Origin: Acheta domesticus
Lineage: Eukaryota > Arthropoda > Insecta > Orthoptera > Gryllidae
DNA length: 64,000 nucleotides
Direction: 5' to 3'
Assembly (NCBI GenBank): GCA_031308135.1
Contig: JAHLJT010000631.1
Location: 1,061,501 to 1,125,500, forward strand
The notes below the pieces were generated by a model that worked only from the letters and a program-made list of their open reading frames with translations, was not told the origin of the DNA and ran no database searches. Both the position numbers and the translations under genes were made by a program. Shown here in pieces: positions 45,687 to 58,500 of this stretch; position 1 is the stretch's first letter; the number at the start of each line of letters is the position of its first letter.

Positions 45687-47799
45687 TTTACTGACCGCCT
45701 AAGTGTGCTGCGCTCTCGTGTACCAACGAGCAACTTTCTTATTAGACTCTTTCCGCAGTGGATGCTAGCGTAAAGCAGTCGGGTTTCCCTGAGCCAGGGG
45801 AAAAGAGGGGAGAGGGGAACCTCGTCATGTGCGCATGCGTCATTGCTCGTCGCAATCTCGCGGCAGACGCTAGGAGCATTTTAGTTTCCAAGCAATCACA
45901 GGTCAGCTTCAACAATCCGTCGAATTCAATCATAGGAAATCAATTTAAAATTAATACAAAACCTGTTTCGCTCAACGGATCACTTCTAAGATCAATACAG
46001 CATTTACGGTTCTTTATTAATATTGCTACGCCACTGGCCTCAGATACAACGTCACAGGTTTGCAGCTTCTCTTAAAGCCAGGGCGACATTTCGTCAGTGA
46101 CTCGCCTCGAACCTTTCGCTGCGGTGACTGTTTCTAAGAGCAGGCGAACCTCGAAAACAATTGCTGTCCTGCTGCGCGCGCCTTTTTCAAATGTCCTCAC
46201 ATCTTCTGAACAGTAGTTTAAAAATACGTAAAATGGAAAATCAATTCATCAATTTTTCATTCAAATCATTCAATTGCTGTCTTAGACACCACGTTTTTTA
46301 TTCTGAACAAAGTAAGATTTTCATTCTATTTTATATTAAAATAATTCGTAAACATGATCAAATTGACAGCTGACAATGACAAATTATTATGAGTGAAGGA
46401 ATCCTTGTTGTACATTTCACCATCTTGCGTCTAGAACAAAACGAGTCAACTTGGTGATTTTGGTTAGGAGACAAGGTTTAGAAATATATGTGGCTATATA
46501 TTGTGACTAATTTGCAAATATATAATAGAGTTTTAAGGGTGTAATTCTGGGCAATATGAGAAGCCCTTCATTATTATTTAGGAGGTTGATGGCTAGAAGA
46601 TTTGGGCGATTTTCCAGACCTTGAAGATAGCTCGCTCGAGCTACTCGTTTTGATTCTTTCAAAGACTGTCGGTACTTTGAAATCCCTGTGAATTTTTCGC
46701 GGGTATTCGAGATACACCATGGTGCTACGGCAATCATCCGCAGAATTTTGATTGAAATCTGTAAAAAAGAGAAGTTTCCTGCTTGCTGTGTTTCAAATTT
46801 GGACGCCGCAGGTCCATATAGGATTTACTATTGTTTTGTAGAACAAAAATTTGTCTAAAGATTGCTTCGAATCGTGGACACCACTGAAACGTATTCCAAG
46901 CGGTCCTAGTTTCGACCCACTGCGGGTGGGTGTCTGGGGAGGGGGGCAGTTGCGGGGTCGCGGCCTTTGCGTGCACCGCCCCGCAGGGTGGGTAGGTGAG
47001 TGGGTGGGTGGGAGTCGGAAACAGTTGGAAGCGAGCGCCATCGGGAGCAGATCTGGCGAATGGCGTGATCGGCTTGGGATACCGAGTTCAGGTTCTCTAT
47101 CACGTTCTGTTGAAGAGGATGACTTGAAATCGTGGATGATATCCTCCTTGTTGTTTGTTCGTGACTTTCGTTTTCTATTCATTATTAATACCTTGATTCT
47201 TCATAATACAATCATAATGGTACATCATATCTGATGCCATGATATCTAATACTTACGTTGTGTTATTAACAGTTTTTCGTAGACAAAATTTTATATTTTT
47301 TTCATTGCTTGCTCTTTTTTTCTTTCTTTTCCTCCTCTTCGTTTGTTCTCTCCTTTAGATATTATTGAAGTCCTTAATTTGTAATTGGCACAACATTAGT
47401 TATATTTATATTAGGGAATTTAATTTCAACACCACGTTAGTAAGATGCAACACACATTGCACTACATTCCTTTTATTGTCATTTTCCACTGTAAATGGAA
47501 ACCGGGAGACTGTGAAAACTCCTTCTTATTTGAACATTATCCTTGTAGTTAATGTGTTGTGTTAGAATGATTCTGCCAACATACAAGTAATGCCAACAGT
47601 CAGTAGTTCAAAAGTAATTAACACAAAATTATTACTAAAATACCTGGACCCATGCGAACACTCGGCACTGTTAATTGTTTTAAAAGTAAAATTACCTTAA
47701 TTGTTAGAACCAACTTCGGTAACATCTTTCATATGGGGCAAGGGTACTCTCCAAAAAGTTAAGGAATGTCCATGATCTTACTATTTACAGCACGGTCAA
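45687..47799. other. Intronic DNA, nothing recognised
   Basis: Includes a G-rich patch at 46920-47020. No supported gene. Confidence 0.5.
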
Positions 47800-48332
47800 A
47801 GAAACTTACTACGGGGTCGACACTGCAGAGCTGACCAGGAGGTCCTGGGTTTGAGTCCCGACGGCGCCAGGATTTTCAACAGCTTGTCATCTGGGTCGAA
47901 TTCAGTCGCTGTCTGGAGAAGAATTCTAGCTCCTGGCTGCTCTGATCGGTAGTTTTCCGTGGTTTGTCCGGTCAATACCAGGCGAATGCCGGAGCAGTAC
48001 CCTAACAAACAGGCCACGGACCGTGTGTCTTTCCTTCCTCTTCCTTGTCCTATCCTCACCCCTTAGACAGACACACACACACACACTAACATGTACTATA
48101 CTACACACATGCCGGGAGACCGTTCGAAGGCGTAGAGCTAGTCCTGGCTGGGGCCGTGCCCCAGTGGTGGGAGATACTTGGTTCGGGACAACCCCATTGG
48201 TCGATGGTAGATCGCCTCGCCATCCAGCAGGGGGAGGTTCACCGCCACCTCCAGATGAAAGCACATGCACTATGAGTACACTTACGGGAGTAATAGTTGA
48301 TGAACCCGGGTTCACTAACAATGAAACAATCA
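47800..48332 (+). mobile_element. tRNA-derived SINE, family A, copy 2
   Basis: It carries GTTTGAGTCCCGACGGCGCC (B-box region), GATCGGTAGTTTTCCGTGG, the GCCACGGACCG block, an ACAC-rich patch, and the GCCGGGAGACCG block. The tail is diverged and lacks the ATCA repeats. The first tRNA-like bases are poorly preserved. Confidence 0.85.
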
Positions 48333-49728
48333 TTACTCCGGGCATGGGAGGAGGGGGGCTGAATATAAGGTTTTAGGCCCTATGATGCGCCGTTTTCGGG
48401 TTATTCACAATGATAACGTATGTTACGAATTATATGTGTGCCCGACGATTTCTGTATAGCGTGACACATACAATTGTAAACTCTAGATGTTGTTAGCATT
48501 GGATGAAAATTGTAAGTTGTCAGAAATACGGATACAAATTATTGAAAACACCATCCATCATTGAACGAGATGATTCTCCATGTTGATTGCGCTTATCGAA
48601 GCAACCTCCATTACTTTAGTGTATTTCGTGTCCAAACATTGCAGAACTTTTTCTCGCAAACACCTTTATTTGCATTCCCGTGAAATTCATAAAGTCAGGA
48701 ACACGATATCCCCTCCTACAAAAATATTGCGTCCAAAGTAAAGTAACTCGACAACAAATTTATTTCAGCAGACACGCACCAACGAATGCGACCTTTTTGA
48801 TAGCCATAAAGTTAAACGAACCCATTTACTGACAATTACAGAATATTAATGATTACTCCCTTTCTTAGAAACCCTTGCCTGAATTTACTGCATACCATAC
48901 CATATTTGACAGAATGTATGCCGAAAAAGTTGATTAGGAAAAATTACTAGGAAGAAACTATTAAATTCCAAGTCACTATTTTTCTATCTAACACATAAAT
49001 ATTATAGACATGAATTTGTAGAAGATTGAATATTTATATTTAAGTAATATTTATATATAATTTCCCATATCTTGTTTTACGTCCATATTCTTGTACCCAG
49101 AGGGTGACTATTTACGACAAATCGGAAATCATGCGAGGAAGGAAGAAAGAAGCTCCAGTATGCACGTGTGCCGTTTCAGAACAGCCAATTTTTGCTGCTT
49201 TAGGACCACATTTTGTATTCACTCGAAAACAGCACACCACTGGTTTAATCATACGCTATATTATTTTGAACACTATCAATTTAGTCCCTTAACATGAATT
49301 CTGGCGATGGAAATTATTCATCCAATTTTGTTGAGTGGAATTCTGTTTGAGCACATTATAATATATTAGCGTTGCTTTCCTCCCGCTGGTGAAAACCCTT
49401 TTGCCAGGTCCCGGTGCTCCGGAAAACACATTTGGCTAATGGCAGCTTTAATGTCCCGCGCCCTCACTCGGCAACGCAGACCAGCGGGTCAACGCCTGCC
49501 AGGCTGGCTTTCGCTCTCTGGACTGATTTAGCGACTCGTGTTGACACGTAACGCTGGCCTCCAGTCGCCCCTACTAAGAACACAAAATATGTTTGTGGAT
49601 AGGTTTAGGGCTGAAAATTGAGGGATTTGCGGCGGACATTGACTGAAAAAATATGTCACTATTGTATGTACCGCCGTTAAAGAAGAACCTGTGTTTTCAC
49701 CTGTGTGTTGACAATATTGTTATATTTT
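48333..49728. other. Intronic DNA, nothing recognised
   Basis: Mostly AT-rich with a GC-rich patch at 49390-49570. No supported feature. Confidence 0.5.
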
Positions 49729-50345
49729 ATTGCCTTCTCCGCCGGGTCTGCCATGCGGCAGACCCGTGATTGTTATTGTTAGCACGTACTGTTTTTGTAC
49801 ATTGTACTTTTGATTGTAATTGGGTTCCATCGAAAGAAAATAAAGCCGACCCTCTCTCCCGGCTGGCCTCTGGCGGATCACGCTAGCCTCAATCAGGGCT
49901 CGCCCTATGTACCGCCGTTTTTTTCCTATACCGCGATTTTCGTAACTTTGCCCCTGACAGGAATCAGCTGTTGACGGTTTCATCCAACCGGAAGCTTAAA
50001 CGTCTCCATAGTGACGTCACTGTAGCGAAATATAAGCTTCCGATTGGAGAGCAGCGAAATAGCTGAGTCCTGTCAGGGGCAAAGTTACAAAAATAGTAGT
50101 ATAGGACATTTCCAGCCGACAACCTTTTACGTCCCGATGGGACGCGTATTCGACCATACACTATACACCAACACACCTGCGGCCTCCTCTGTTCTGGGGT
50201 CAGCAGAACGCGAGGCCCTCCGCGACAACGCATGCACGAGAAACAAGGGACACGCAACCAAGCTCAAGGCGGGACTCGAACCCGCGACCCTCCGGACCGA
50301 AGCGCTGAGTCGGCACACGCTCTTAGCCACCTCGGCCATCAAGGT
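49729..50345 (-). mobile_element. tRNA-derived SINE-like element (family C) carrying a nested MITE
   Basis: The minus strand starts with a tRNA-like head: TGATGGCCGAGGTGGCTAAG (A-box type) and GGTCGCGGGTTCGAGTCCCG (B-box type). The acceptor and anticodon arms do not pair properly, so this is not a functional tRNA gene. The body ends at low coordinates with a perfect 10-bp hairpin (CGGGTCTGCC, loop GCAT) and an AATAAAATATAAC tail. A 183-bp foldback element is inserted in the middle. Confidence 0.65.
49924..50106. mobile_element. Foldback MITE, 183 bp, long inverted repeats
   Basis: Both ends, read inward, start TCCTATAC and share GTAACTTTGCCCCTGACAGG, then TCAGCT, and further in GGAAGCTTA. 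The inverted repeats reach roughly 70 bp each, leaving a short centre containing GTGACGTCAC. It interrupts the SINE-like element. Superfamily unknown. Confidence 0.85.
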
Positions 50346-51589
50346 CCAGAATCGGTACGGAGAGCGCGCGATAATCACTCACAAAGAAATTGGCAGCAAT
50401 TTTGCCGCCGTTTTTCGGCATATACTCCTAGCTTTTCCTACTAAACAGTCGTGGGTTTGGACACCGGCGCGGGAGAGCTCTACCAGTGTAACTGCACCGA
50501 GTAAACCGTTGCCGTAGCAGACACGCAGCATCGGTGATGATTACTTGCTCGATTACGGGCAGATCTTGCAGCTACATCTGTTTCACCAGCCGCGCTCGAA
50601 GTTCCAACCCAGAAACTCTCGAAGTTTTCTATTCTTCAAAATAGAAGAATCTCTCGGGTCTGCGCACACGCGTTGACGGACGCTTCAAAATTCCTTCTTC
50701 ACACAACAGACGGCGATCGATTCGTTGTTTTAACACTCTTGTTACATATATGTAACAACATATCTGGTCACCTCGTATTGCAGCTGTTAGCACTAATTTG
50801 CAAATTTTATTTCTTCAATAAACAGAGACATACTAAAAGAAACATGTAAGCAAGTTTGTTCATTTCTGAATGCCAGATGTTGATTTAGCCGTGATCGCTA
50901 AGCCATTGACGCGCACGGTAAAACCGTGCACGATAAACCGTGTTTAGCGGCTATTTGCCTGTAGTTAAGTCGGAGGAAGGGCCGATGTAAAGCATAAAGC
51001 AAACGGTGGTTGGTTCGCATCGAAGTTGACGGGACATATAGCAGTTAAGTTCCAACGGTTTTGCTTCCTCTTATAGAAACAAATTCTCATATAACCGTAT
51101 GTGCTAGTGGTAAAAATTTAGCAACAACAATTGCTTAGCACTAAATGTTACAAAAACATGCTGCTAGAGGGCTCCAACGGCTTCTGTGCGCGCACGAACG
51201 CGACAACAATGGGCGAGAGCTATTCGCACAAAATTTCCTTGAGCATTACAGGATTGAAATCACGCGTTCCGCGGGAGTAGTTCTCGGCCAATGAGATTCA
51301 AATCTCCGGCTAGCCGGCTGGCGTCGCTATTTCTTAGTTTCCCGGAGTTTCCGAGAGTGGTGAATTTTGGCCCCAGCGGCCGGGTGAACATTCCAAGCGC
51401 GCTTACCCTAAACGAGAGAACATGGGGTGCGGCGCCGATGAACGTTTACTATAAATATTTATTTTTTGTTTAATTTTTTATTTGCGAAGGTATTTATTTG
51501 ATTTTATATTCATACTAATTTTTAATATACATTTTCTTCAAAACTTCATAATACGGGGCTATTTGAATATATGGGAGTTTGAATCCATG
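50346..51589. other. Intronic DNA, nothing recognised
   Basis: A short stem-loop (GCACGGT, AAA, ACCGTGC) lies near 50912. No supported gene. Confidence 0.5.
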
Positions 51590-51845
51590 TTTTGTTGGTT
51601 CTTCAAATCGAAAAATCGATTGATGGCGAATCGTCCATCTGTCCATCTGCTTGTTTTCGTTAGTCAACGGTAGCGCCTAAAGTGTTCAGCCGATTTTCTC
51701 CAAAATCGATGCTCCCTGATCCATTTAAAGAACCTCAAGGCTCTCTGAATTAGAAACGGATATTTTAATTTTTGAGGTACTTTACATGAGGTTTCAACAT
51801 TTTCAAAATTTCCCCAAATAAGGCTCGAAATGTGATTAACCCTGA
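51590..51845 (-). repeat. Partial copy of the 15640-17530 dispersed repeat
   Basis: In reverse complement this matches about 17105-17360, including GAGAAAATCGGCTGAACACT versus GAAGAAAATCGACTGAACGG and the TTTAGGCGCTA block, then a GGACAGA-containing stretch. Only the 3' part of the family is represented. Confidence 0.82.
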
Positions 51846-52436
51846 ACTGATACGAGGGGGATGATTCATGAACTACACAAATTCTCTAATGCTTTATATA
51901 CCGTCTGTTCTTCAGTTTGTATGTGTGTGTATGTGTAAATTTGAAGCGTGACGTGAAATATAATTTAAATAGAATTCGATGAGTTTTAGATGTTTTCGTG
52001 ATGAAGCCGATCCGTTGAAATCCGTTATTAGTGGAAATGAGAACAATTTTGAGAAGTTGAATGATTTTGTGATTGATGTACTCGAATTTCATGCTAGATG
52101 CCGCATGATCGCGACCTATCAAACACGTCTTGATCACGAGACATCTAGCGGCACGACCGAGAAAGACTCGGAATGCCGCGACATATTCCATCGTGATGAC
52201 GTGCCTTGAGAGGCAGCTTTATAAAAATCGCACTATATAGCTGGGTAACGGGAGTGAGAGAAGACTGACCGCATGTTGCCGTCGGGCGGTTCTCCCGAAC
52301 CCAGTTCGTTCGGGAGGCCTCCGATAGACGTTAATCCGCCCCCGCGCGTTGTTCCCCTTTCAATCAGCAGCGCCTCTTTTCTTCGTCACGTCTCCCCTGT
52401 GGCTTTGACGCAGCTTCCGTCGCGCTCCCGGCGCAC
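51846..52436. other. Intronic DNA containing a partial family F MITE
   Basis: Apart from the MITE fragment listed at 52088-52225, nothing is recognised here. Confidence 0.5.
52088..52225. mobile_element. Partial copy of foldback MITE family F
   Basis: TCTAGCGGCACGACCGAGAA, then GGAATGCCGCGACATATTCC and ATCGTGATGACGTGCC match the right half of the element at 36904-37134. The left arm is mostly missing. Confidence 0.7.
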
Positions 52437-52556
<120 letters not shown>

Positions 52557-52604
52557 GTGGTCGTGTTGTCTCGGCCCCTACATGCGCGACCTCTGCCAAT
52601 TTCC

Positions 52605-53530
52605 GCTCAGTGGCTCTCCGTTTGCAAACCTCGTCCTCTGCCGCTGGATCACATTTCTCCCGTTCGTCTTTATCGGTTATTTCCGCATCTCCCAGTTCGA
52701 CCAACCCATACCGACTGCATTCCGCGGTCTACTTTTCCCAAGCTGTTTATCCTGCTCCTCAAAAAGACATACTAGCCACACTACATCCCGTTCCGTTTTC
52801 CCCCTTGGTTTAAGGATTCGTTTCCACGTTCACAACCGGGAGAGGTGGCTCAGTGCATCAACTGATGTCACTGCAATCCCTCTGACGGGGAGGTCGTGTC
52901 TGGAGGAGAATTCTAGCGGCCGGCTGCTCTAATCGGTAGTTTTCCATGGTTTCTCCGATCAACACCAGGCAAATGCCGGATCAGTATCCTCACAAACGGG
53001 TCACGGACCGCGCGCGATCTTTCCTCCCTCTCCTTGTTCTATCCTCTCCTCTTACACATGCACTTACAGTAACATGAACCACTCTATGCGCATGCCGGGA
53101 AACCGGTCGGGAGCTTACAGCTTGTCCCGGCTGGGGCGGTACCCCACTGCTGGGAGATACTTGGTTGTGGGAAATCCCCGCTAGTCGACGGTAGATCGGC
53201 GCCGTATCTCGCCGTCCAGCGGGGAAAGATCACCGCCACCTCCCTAGGAAAATCACGCACTACACTTACCGGACTAATTACCTCAGTAGTTGACGCGCCA
53301 GGAATCACGAATAATCAATCAATTCACGTTTACCGTGATTTGCTTAGTATCATATTAATCCTTTATAATTGATACACTTCTGCGAGTTTTTGAGAAAAAA
53401 TTGCATGTCATTTTTATGTGGTTTCACTGTTTGCGAACATCGTCCTTTGCCTTTGCTGTGTCGCATTACTCCAGTTCGTTCTTATCGGTTATTTCCGCGT
53501 CTCTCAGTTCGCCTCTGCAAGTATTTCCAG
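52605..53530. repeat. 110-bp duplicated segment flanking a SINE (52605-52720 and 53415-53530)
   Basis: Both copies share TTTGC-AAC-TCGTCC, then CAGTTCG-like words and the exact TTATCGGTTATTTCCGC block. They lie in direct orientation on either side of the SINE copy at 52834-53322. They differ at perhaps a fifth of positions, so the duplication is older than the other tandem duplications here. Confidence 0.75.
52834..53322 (+). mobile_element. tRNA-derived SINE, family A, copy 3 (B box deleted)
   Basis: The head begins CCGGGAGAGGTGGCTCAGTG, then jumps from GGGGAGGTCG directly to TGTCTGGAGGAGAATTCTAG, losing the B-box segment of about 60 bp present in copies at 62986 and 55290. The remainder follows the family consensus through the tail ATAATCAATCAA. 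Confidence 0.88.
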
Positions 53531-55289
53531 TTCTGTTTACTTTGGCAATCTAAGCGAGCTATGATGCCATGGACTTTTATTTCCAGAAATGTCGTTTTAT
53601 GTGTGCAAGCATTCTCGATGCACGAGTTCTTATATCCGTACGTGTTCTGATACTGCGAGTCCTGGCAATTGTATCTTCCTTACTGTTGCAGACGCATTTG
53701 CTTGTATTGGTCTATGTAGACACCATAGAGTGAGAATGTCAAAAAACAAATTTTAGAAATAGCAAGTGTATTCAACTCAAAAGGGTGTGCAATCTTATTA
53801 TGCCTTCAAATACAAAACCGATATTTCTGAACTGCTTAACACATTTTTTCTATGCACTGTCAAAAAAAGTATCACTTCAAATTCTCGTCAACAAATTTAT
53901 AGCACGACTGTCACTCCTTCTTTCCTGTGTCATTGAAGCATTATTTAATTTATTCTGTATAGTCAGGACATGGAGATGTTTAATTTTAAAATTTTCTAAG
54001 CTGCTTAATGTTCTTTTTTTGTGACAACAGACGAGCATTAGACATCTTCAGCTACCTACAAAAACATTATCGCTGCTACATTGTGTGGTAACAGAGTAAA
54101 AGTGAAGTCAAAAATCTTATTTTGAAGAAAACAAGGGTTAGATTATTGAGCCAACGCTTTTTCCTACGCTCAACGCTATTTACCAACGCTATTTTGTCGT
54201 TAAGGGGGCAACATTTGAATAAGGTCGTTTTACTAAAATAAAATAGTTACTGAACTTGTAGTTTCAGTACTTAACCCAATTTCGCCGAAAAATTGACTTA
54301 AGAACTTTTACCCCGTGACCACAGCTTTGTAGAAAACGGCTCTTCGTCACTTTTATTCCGGGCCATCCCTCTTGAACCTTGCCCCGCCCGTTCGCAGGCC
54401 GCGTGTCCAGCGCCTCTCGTGGCACATCCAGGCCGTGCATCACCTGCAGCCCAGCGCCCCCCCCTTCCTTCTCAACCGCTACCCCGACCCAACCCAGAGT
54501 ATGCCGAAATCGTTTCAAATGTGGGCATAGGATTCCTATCCTTTCAAGACATTTATCCGAAAAATGATTTAACAATACTCGACATACTAAAAAATTAAAT
54601 AAAAAATATGTTAATAGATACAAATAAAATTAACCTAAGTGAACACAAAATTTGAAGGTATCTATTAAGTTACAGAAATTAACTATTTTAACGAGAGGCT
54701 CCCGAAAGTAACAATTTTCATTCATTTAAGTGTATTACGAACAGACATTTCCTATGCAATTGAAGAAAAAATTCAAACTTTTTGGTTCTACGTTCTATAT
54801 TTTTTTTTGTTATTCTCTCATCATTATTCCTCGAAATATCAACAGCTGTAGCTGAAAATTTTAGCCTTACATCACTTATCGTTATCGCCTTCTTTGTTGC
54901 AGAGCACTAAAAGCTAGAACATTTTGTACGTACTGCCGTTTTGAAGTTGACCTGAATACTGAAATAGTTCTTTTTGTATTAAGAGTGTGAAATTGTTTTG
55001 GCGCGATCAAGAGTTTTTTGCCGGGACCGGTGAATCGAGATAAAAAATCTAAGTCATATAAGAAACAAACAGTTTGCAAACGAAATATAAACATTTTTGT
55101 AAGATCGTATAGAAATGCTTCCATTACAATTGTTTCATCTCCGTACAGTACTCAGCATTTTGGATAATTAAAGCTTTAGCCTTACAAGGATATCTCATAA
55201 TGAGTGTTATTATTCAGTTTGAAGACTTTTACATCTGCTTTCGCCTGTAATGTTCATTCCGAAAGTCAGAATACTTAATTCACCATTCG
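53531..55289. other. Intronic DNA, nothing recognised
   Basis: Mostly AT-rich; a GC-rich patch at 54355-54490. No supported gene. Confidence 0.5.
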
Positions 55290-55835
55290 ATTGAATGATT
55301 GATTGATTAATTGACCGTTGGTGATTCGCACGCGTCAACTACTACGGTCATTAGTCCCGTATTTTTGCTCGGGAGGTGGCTGTGGTCTTCCCCCGCTCCC
55401 ACTGATTGACGAGATCCGGCACCGACCACAGGCGGATAGCGGGTTTTCCCAAACAGGGTCACCGCCCCAGCCGAGACAACCTCTAAGCTGTCGACCGATC
55501 TCCCGGCGTGTGTGGTAATGTTGTGCATGTTAGTGTGTTTGTGTGAAAGGGGTAGTGTGTTTGTGTAAATAGCAGAAGGAAGAGGTAGAAAAGAGCGCAG
55601 CAGTCCGTGGCCCGTACTCCGGTATTCGCCTGGTGTTGATGGGAGAAACCACGGAAAACTACCGATCAGAACATCCAGCCGCTAGAATTCTCCTCCAGAC
55701 AACCACTGAATTCGATCTAGCTGACAAAGAAGTGTCGAAAATCGTGTCACCGTCAGGACTCGAACCTAGAACCTCCTGGTCAGAGGGACTTCAGTGACAT
55801 TAGTTGCTACCCTGAGCCATCTCTCCCTTTCACCG
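55290..55835 (-). mobile_element. tRNA-derived SINE, family A, copy 4
   Basis: A nearly complete reverse copy. The tail (GATTGATTGATTAATTG) is at the low-coordinate end and the tRNA-like head (GGGAGAGATGGCTCAGGG, then GGTTCGAGTCCTGACGGTG) at the high end. The central CGGTAGTTTTCCGTGGTTTC block is intact. Confidence 0.9.
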
Positions 55836-56688
55836 TTCGATAATCACCTTGTTTCATAACATCGTCAAAATACCTGCTTATCGTATACTGGAATGATAAC
55901 TCATTTTGTCCATTTCAATGCAGACCGTGGATTTTCGATAGTGTTAAATCAGTACATTGTTGTTGTTTTTTATATATCCCCGTAGAATATATTACTACTA
56001 TTTAAAATCTGCCCCGTTTTTGAAGAAATGATCTTTACCGTTGTTCCTGCGTGCTTTTTTTGATTGGTTCGTTGCCTCTGCACCGCGTGCCTTGTAAACA
56101 CGTCTCCCGAAGCGCTCCCTTGCGCCCGGTGCAAATAAACGGAACGTACACAATCTCTCCTCGCGCCGACGCCAAAAAAATACAGCACCGCCCGACAGAA
56201 ATAATGGATTGTCGTAATTCGCCCCGCGTCCTCCGCTGTTGATCAGGAATGTAAATTAGCAACCGCCCCTTCCCCGCATTGCTAGGGCCCCGCACGCTTC
56301 ACTTCGCGAAAGGTCATGCATATTTTACACAAGTAATCGTGTTATATGTACACAAGTAATCGTGTGTGCTTGTCTGCGTGCGCGCCGGAGTGTGCTTGTG
56401 TGTGTGTACGAGTATGCTTGTGAGTTGGATGTATGTTCGTGCGAGCATGTGCGTGCGGGCGTGCGGGCGTGCGGGCGTGCGGGCGCGTGTACTTCGGTGT
56501 TGATGTGTGCGTTCGTGTGGATGTGTACTTGCATTTTGTTCGTTCGTGTTCGGGCTATTGCGTGCTGGAGTGTGCGTGGCCGGTGCGTGCGTCTGTCCGT
56601 CTGCGCGCATGTGTGCTGCATGTATGTTTGTGTGGGTATGCGTGAGATGCGTAACTGCATTGCATGTGTAAGAGCATATGATGTGTGC
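55836..56688. other. Intronic DNA, nothing recognised; GT-rich toward the right
   Basis: From about 56360 the plus strand is rich in TGTG and GCGTGCGGG words that lead into the next array. No supported gene. Confidence 0.5.
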
Positions 56689-56912
56689 GTGTGTGTGAGT
56701 GCGTGTGTGTGAGTGCGTGTGTGTGAGTGCGTGTGTGTGAGTGCGTGTGTGTGAGTGCGTGTGTGTGAGTGCGTGTGTGTGAGTGCGTGTGTGTGAGTGC
56801 GTGTGTGTGAGTGCGTGTGTGTGAGTGCGTGTGTGTGAGTGCGTGTGTGTGAGTGCGTGTGTGTGAGTGCGTGTGTGTGAGTGCGTGTGTGTGAGTGCGT
56901 GTGTGTGAGTGC
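56689..56912. repeat. 14-bp minisatellite GTGTGTGTGAGTGC (16 copies)
   Basis: Sixteen nearly perfect head-to-tail units. Its homogeneity suggests recent expansion and likely copy-number polymorphism. Confidence 0.97.
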
Positions 56913-58363
56913 GTAGAGTGCAACTGATGTTTTGTTAATACAATAGTAAGGAATATTATAAGTTTTTTGAATTCGCTCAATATTGAATCTGAAAAACTGT
57001 TCATATAAAACTGATGATAATGAAATAGAACTTTGAATAAGTTGTGCTACCAAGGCGAATTAAAAAACTTCTGTAGAGTTTTAGAATATATTTTCTAATA
57101 AAATAATAAGTAATAATTGTGTTCTCTGTGCCTAAAAACATGAAGATACGAAAAGAAAAATTTTGTTCAACGTGTTTCGTTATGCTAATGTTCGGATATT
57201 AGGAACAATCGCTGTCTTCCTATTTTTGAAACTCTATTCGAGCAGTAAGTCCCAAAGAATATAGATATTTTGGTAAAGGAGATAAAACTTTGAACGGTGA
57301 AAATTCCGCAAAGATTGTCCTTGCAACTCGGGTATTTTTTTACGATTCGCAATATTGAGGATTCTTGTAGCCTATTCTTAATTAGTAAAGTCGATCATTA
57401 TAAAATATCAGATACGCTGTTTAATCAATCTGTTCCAACACTAGGAATGTGCAAATATAAACTTTAATAAACCCTGGTTGGTTGGTTCTATTTATTAATA
57501 TAAAAATATGCATATTCTAAGGTAGTATTCGAGGTTTTATTAATGCGAAATGCCATTACTATCGGTTATTAGTTGACACTAATTTAATATTGACACATTC
57601 TGTTGTTTAATATTTCTACATATTAATTTTGGGATTATTTCACGCTGTATAGGCGAAGAGTATAAATAATTCAATTCAGCGCAATAAAATGTCGATCACG
57701 AGGTTGAAGTTAGATTTCTGAGCAGAGTGTTTTGCATCAAGATACTTATTCGCGAAATCCAAAATATGAAAGTCACTTACAATATTTAGCTTTATAATCT
57801 TCATGAACTTCATTTTTGTGACTTTGATGAGTAATGATTTTAGGCGATTTATAATCTCTACGGTCCATCATTTAATTTATTGTGTTGAAAGGTGTCATCA
57901 AAGAGAGTATATGAGTATAAAAACACAGATAACAGAAAAATATGTGCTAGAAACATAAATGTTTACCTCCAAACGGCATTAAATTAGATTTGCGGAAATA
58001 CGAGGAAATATATTCTGAAAATTCTTGCTTGCCATTTATCGAAATATTACTCTCCATACGAAATATATTTACCTCATTATTTCTACTCACGATAACAGAA
58101 CATGCTTATTAATGCTTAGAGGCATAAGTGTGGTATTTTTTTGCGTTTTGTTGGTCAGCTGACCAATGAATGAAAATCTGAATTTCATAACCTTGACCAG
58201 TGAAACAAAAAAGTAGTCTTGAAAACTATTACTTATTGTCAACTTTTGATTAACTGAATGCTTCACGACAAACTTGTGAAACCAATCCAATTTTTGTAGC
58301 CAGCACTGTGAATGACACAGTTGTTTTCTCCACAAATTTACGCTTTGCTTTGAAATGTTTCAG
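56913..58363. other. 3' end of intron 4, nothing recognised
   Basis: AT-rich DNA running to the exon 5 acceptor, TGAAATGTTTCAG at 58351-58363. Confidence 0.6.
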
Positions 58364-58500
58364 GGTTCCTGGATGACAATGTTCCTGACGGTGATCGTCT
58401 CTCTGTATGTCTTCTCTCATGCGTACAACCTTCTCCTGATGCTGTGGTATGAAAACTGCCAGCTGCAGATAAACAGTCAAATGGGAGTGACGAACGCCAG
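58364..58500 (+). CDS. TMEM117: TMEM117-like gene, exon 5 (third membrane segment)
   Basis: This exon has 45 codons plus two bases, with a TTTCAG acceptor and a GTACAA donor. It begins GSWMTMFLTVIVSLYVFSHA, a hydrophobic third transmembrane segment, and continues YNLLLMLWYENCQLQINSQM then GVTNA. Vertebrate TMEM117 has GSWMTMF directly after the LKMFR block, then FSHIYN and a MGIRNESFMK segment at matching spacing. The last two bases (AG) combine with C from exon 6 to give serine. Third positions are less GC-rich here than in exons 1-4. Confidence 0.93.

Noticed and set aside
50262..50345. A functional tRNA gene of Ser/Leu type on the minus strand
   Set aside because: The A- and B-box words are good but acceptor and anticodon arms do not pair, and a SINE-like body follows.
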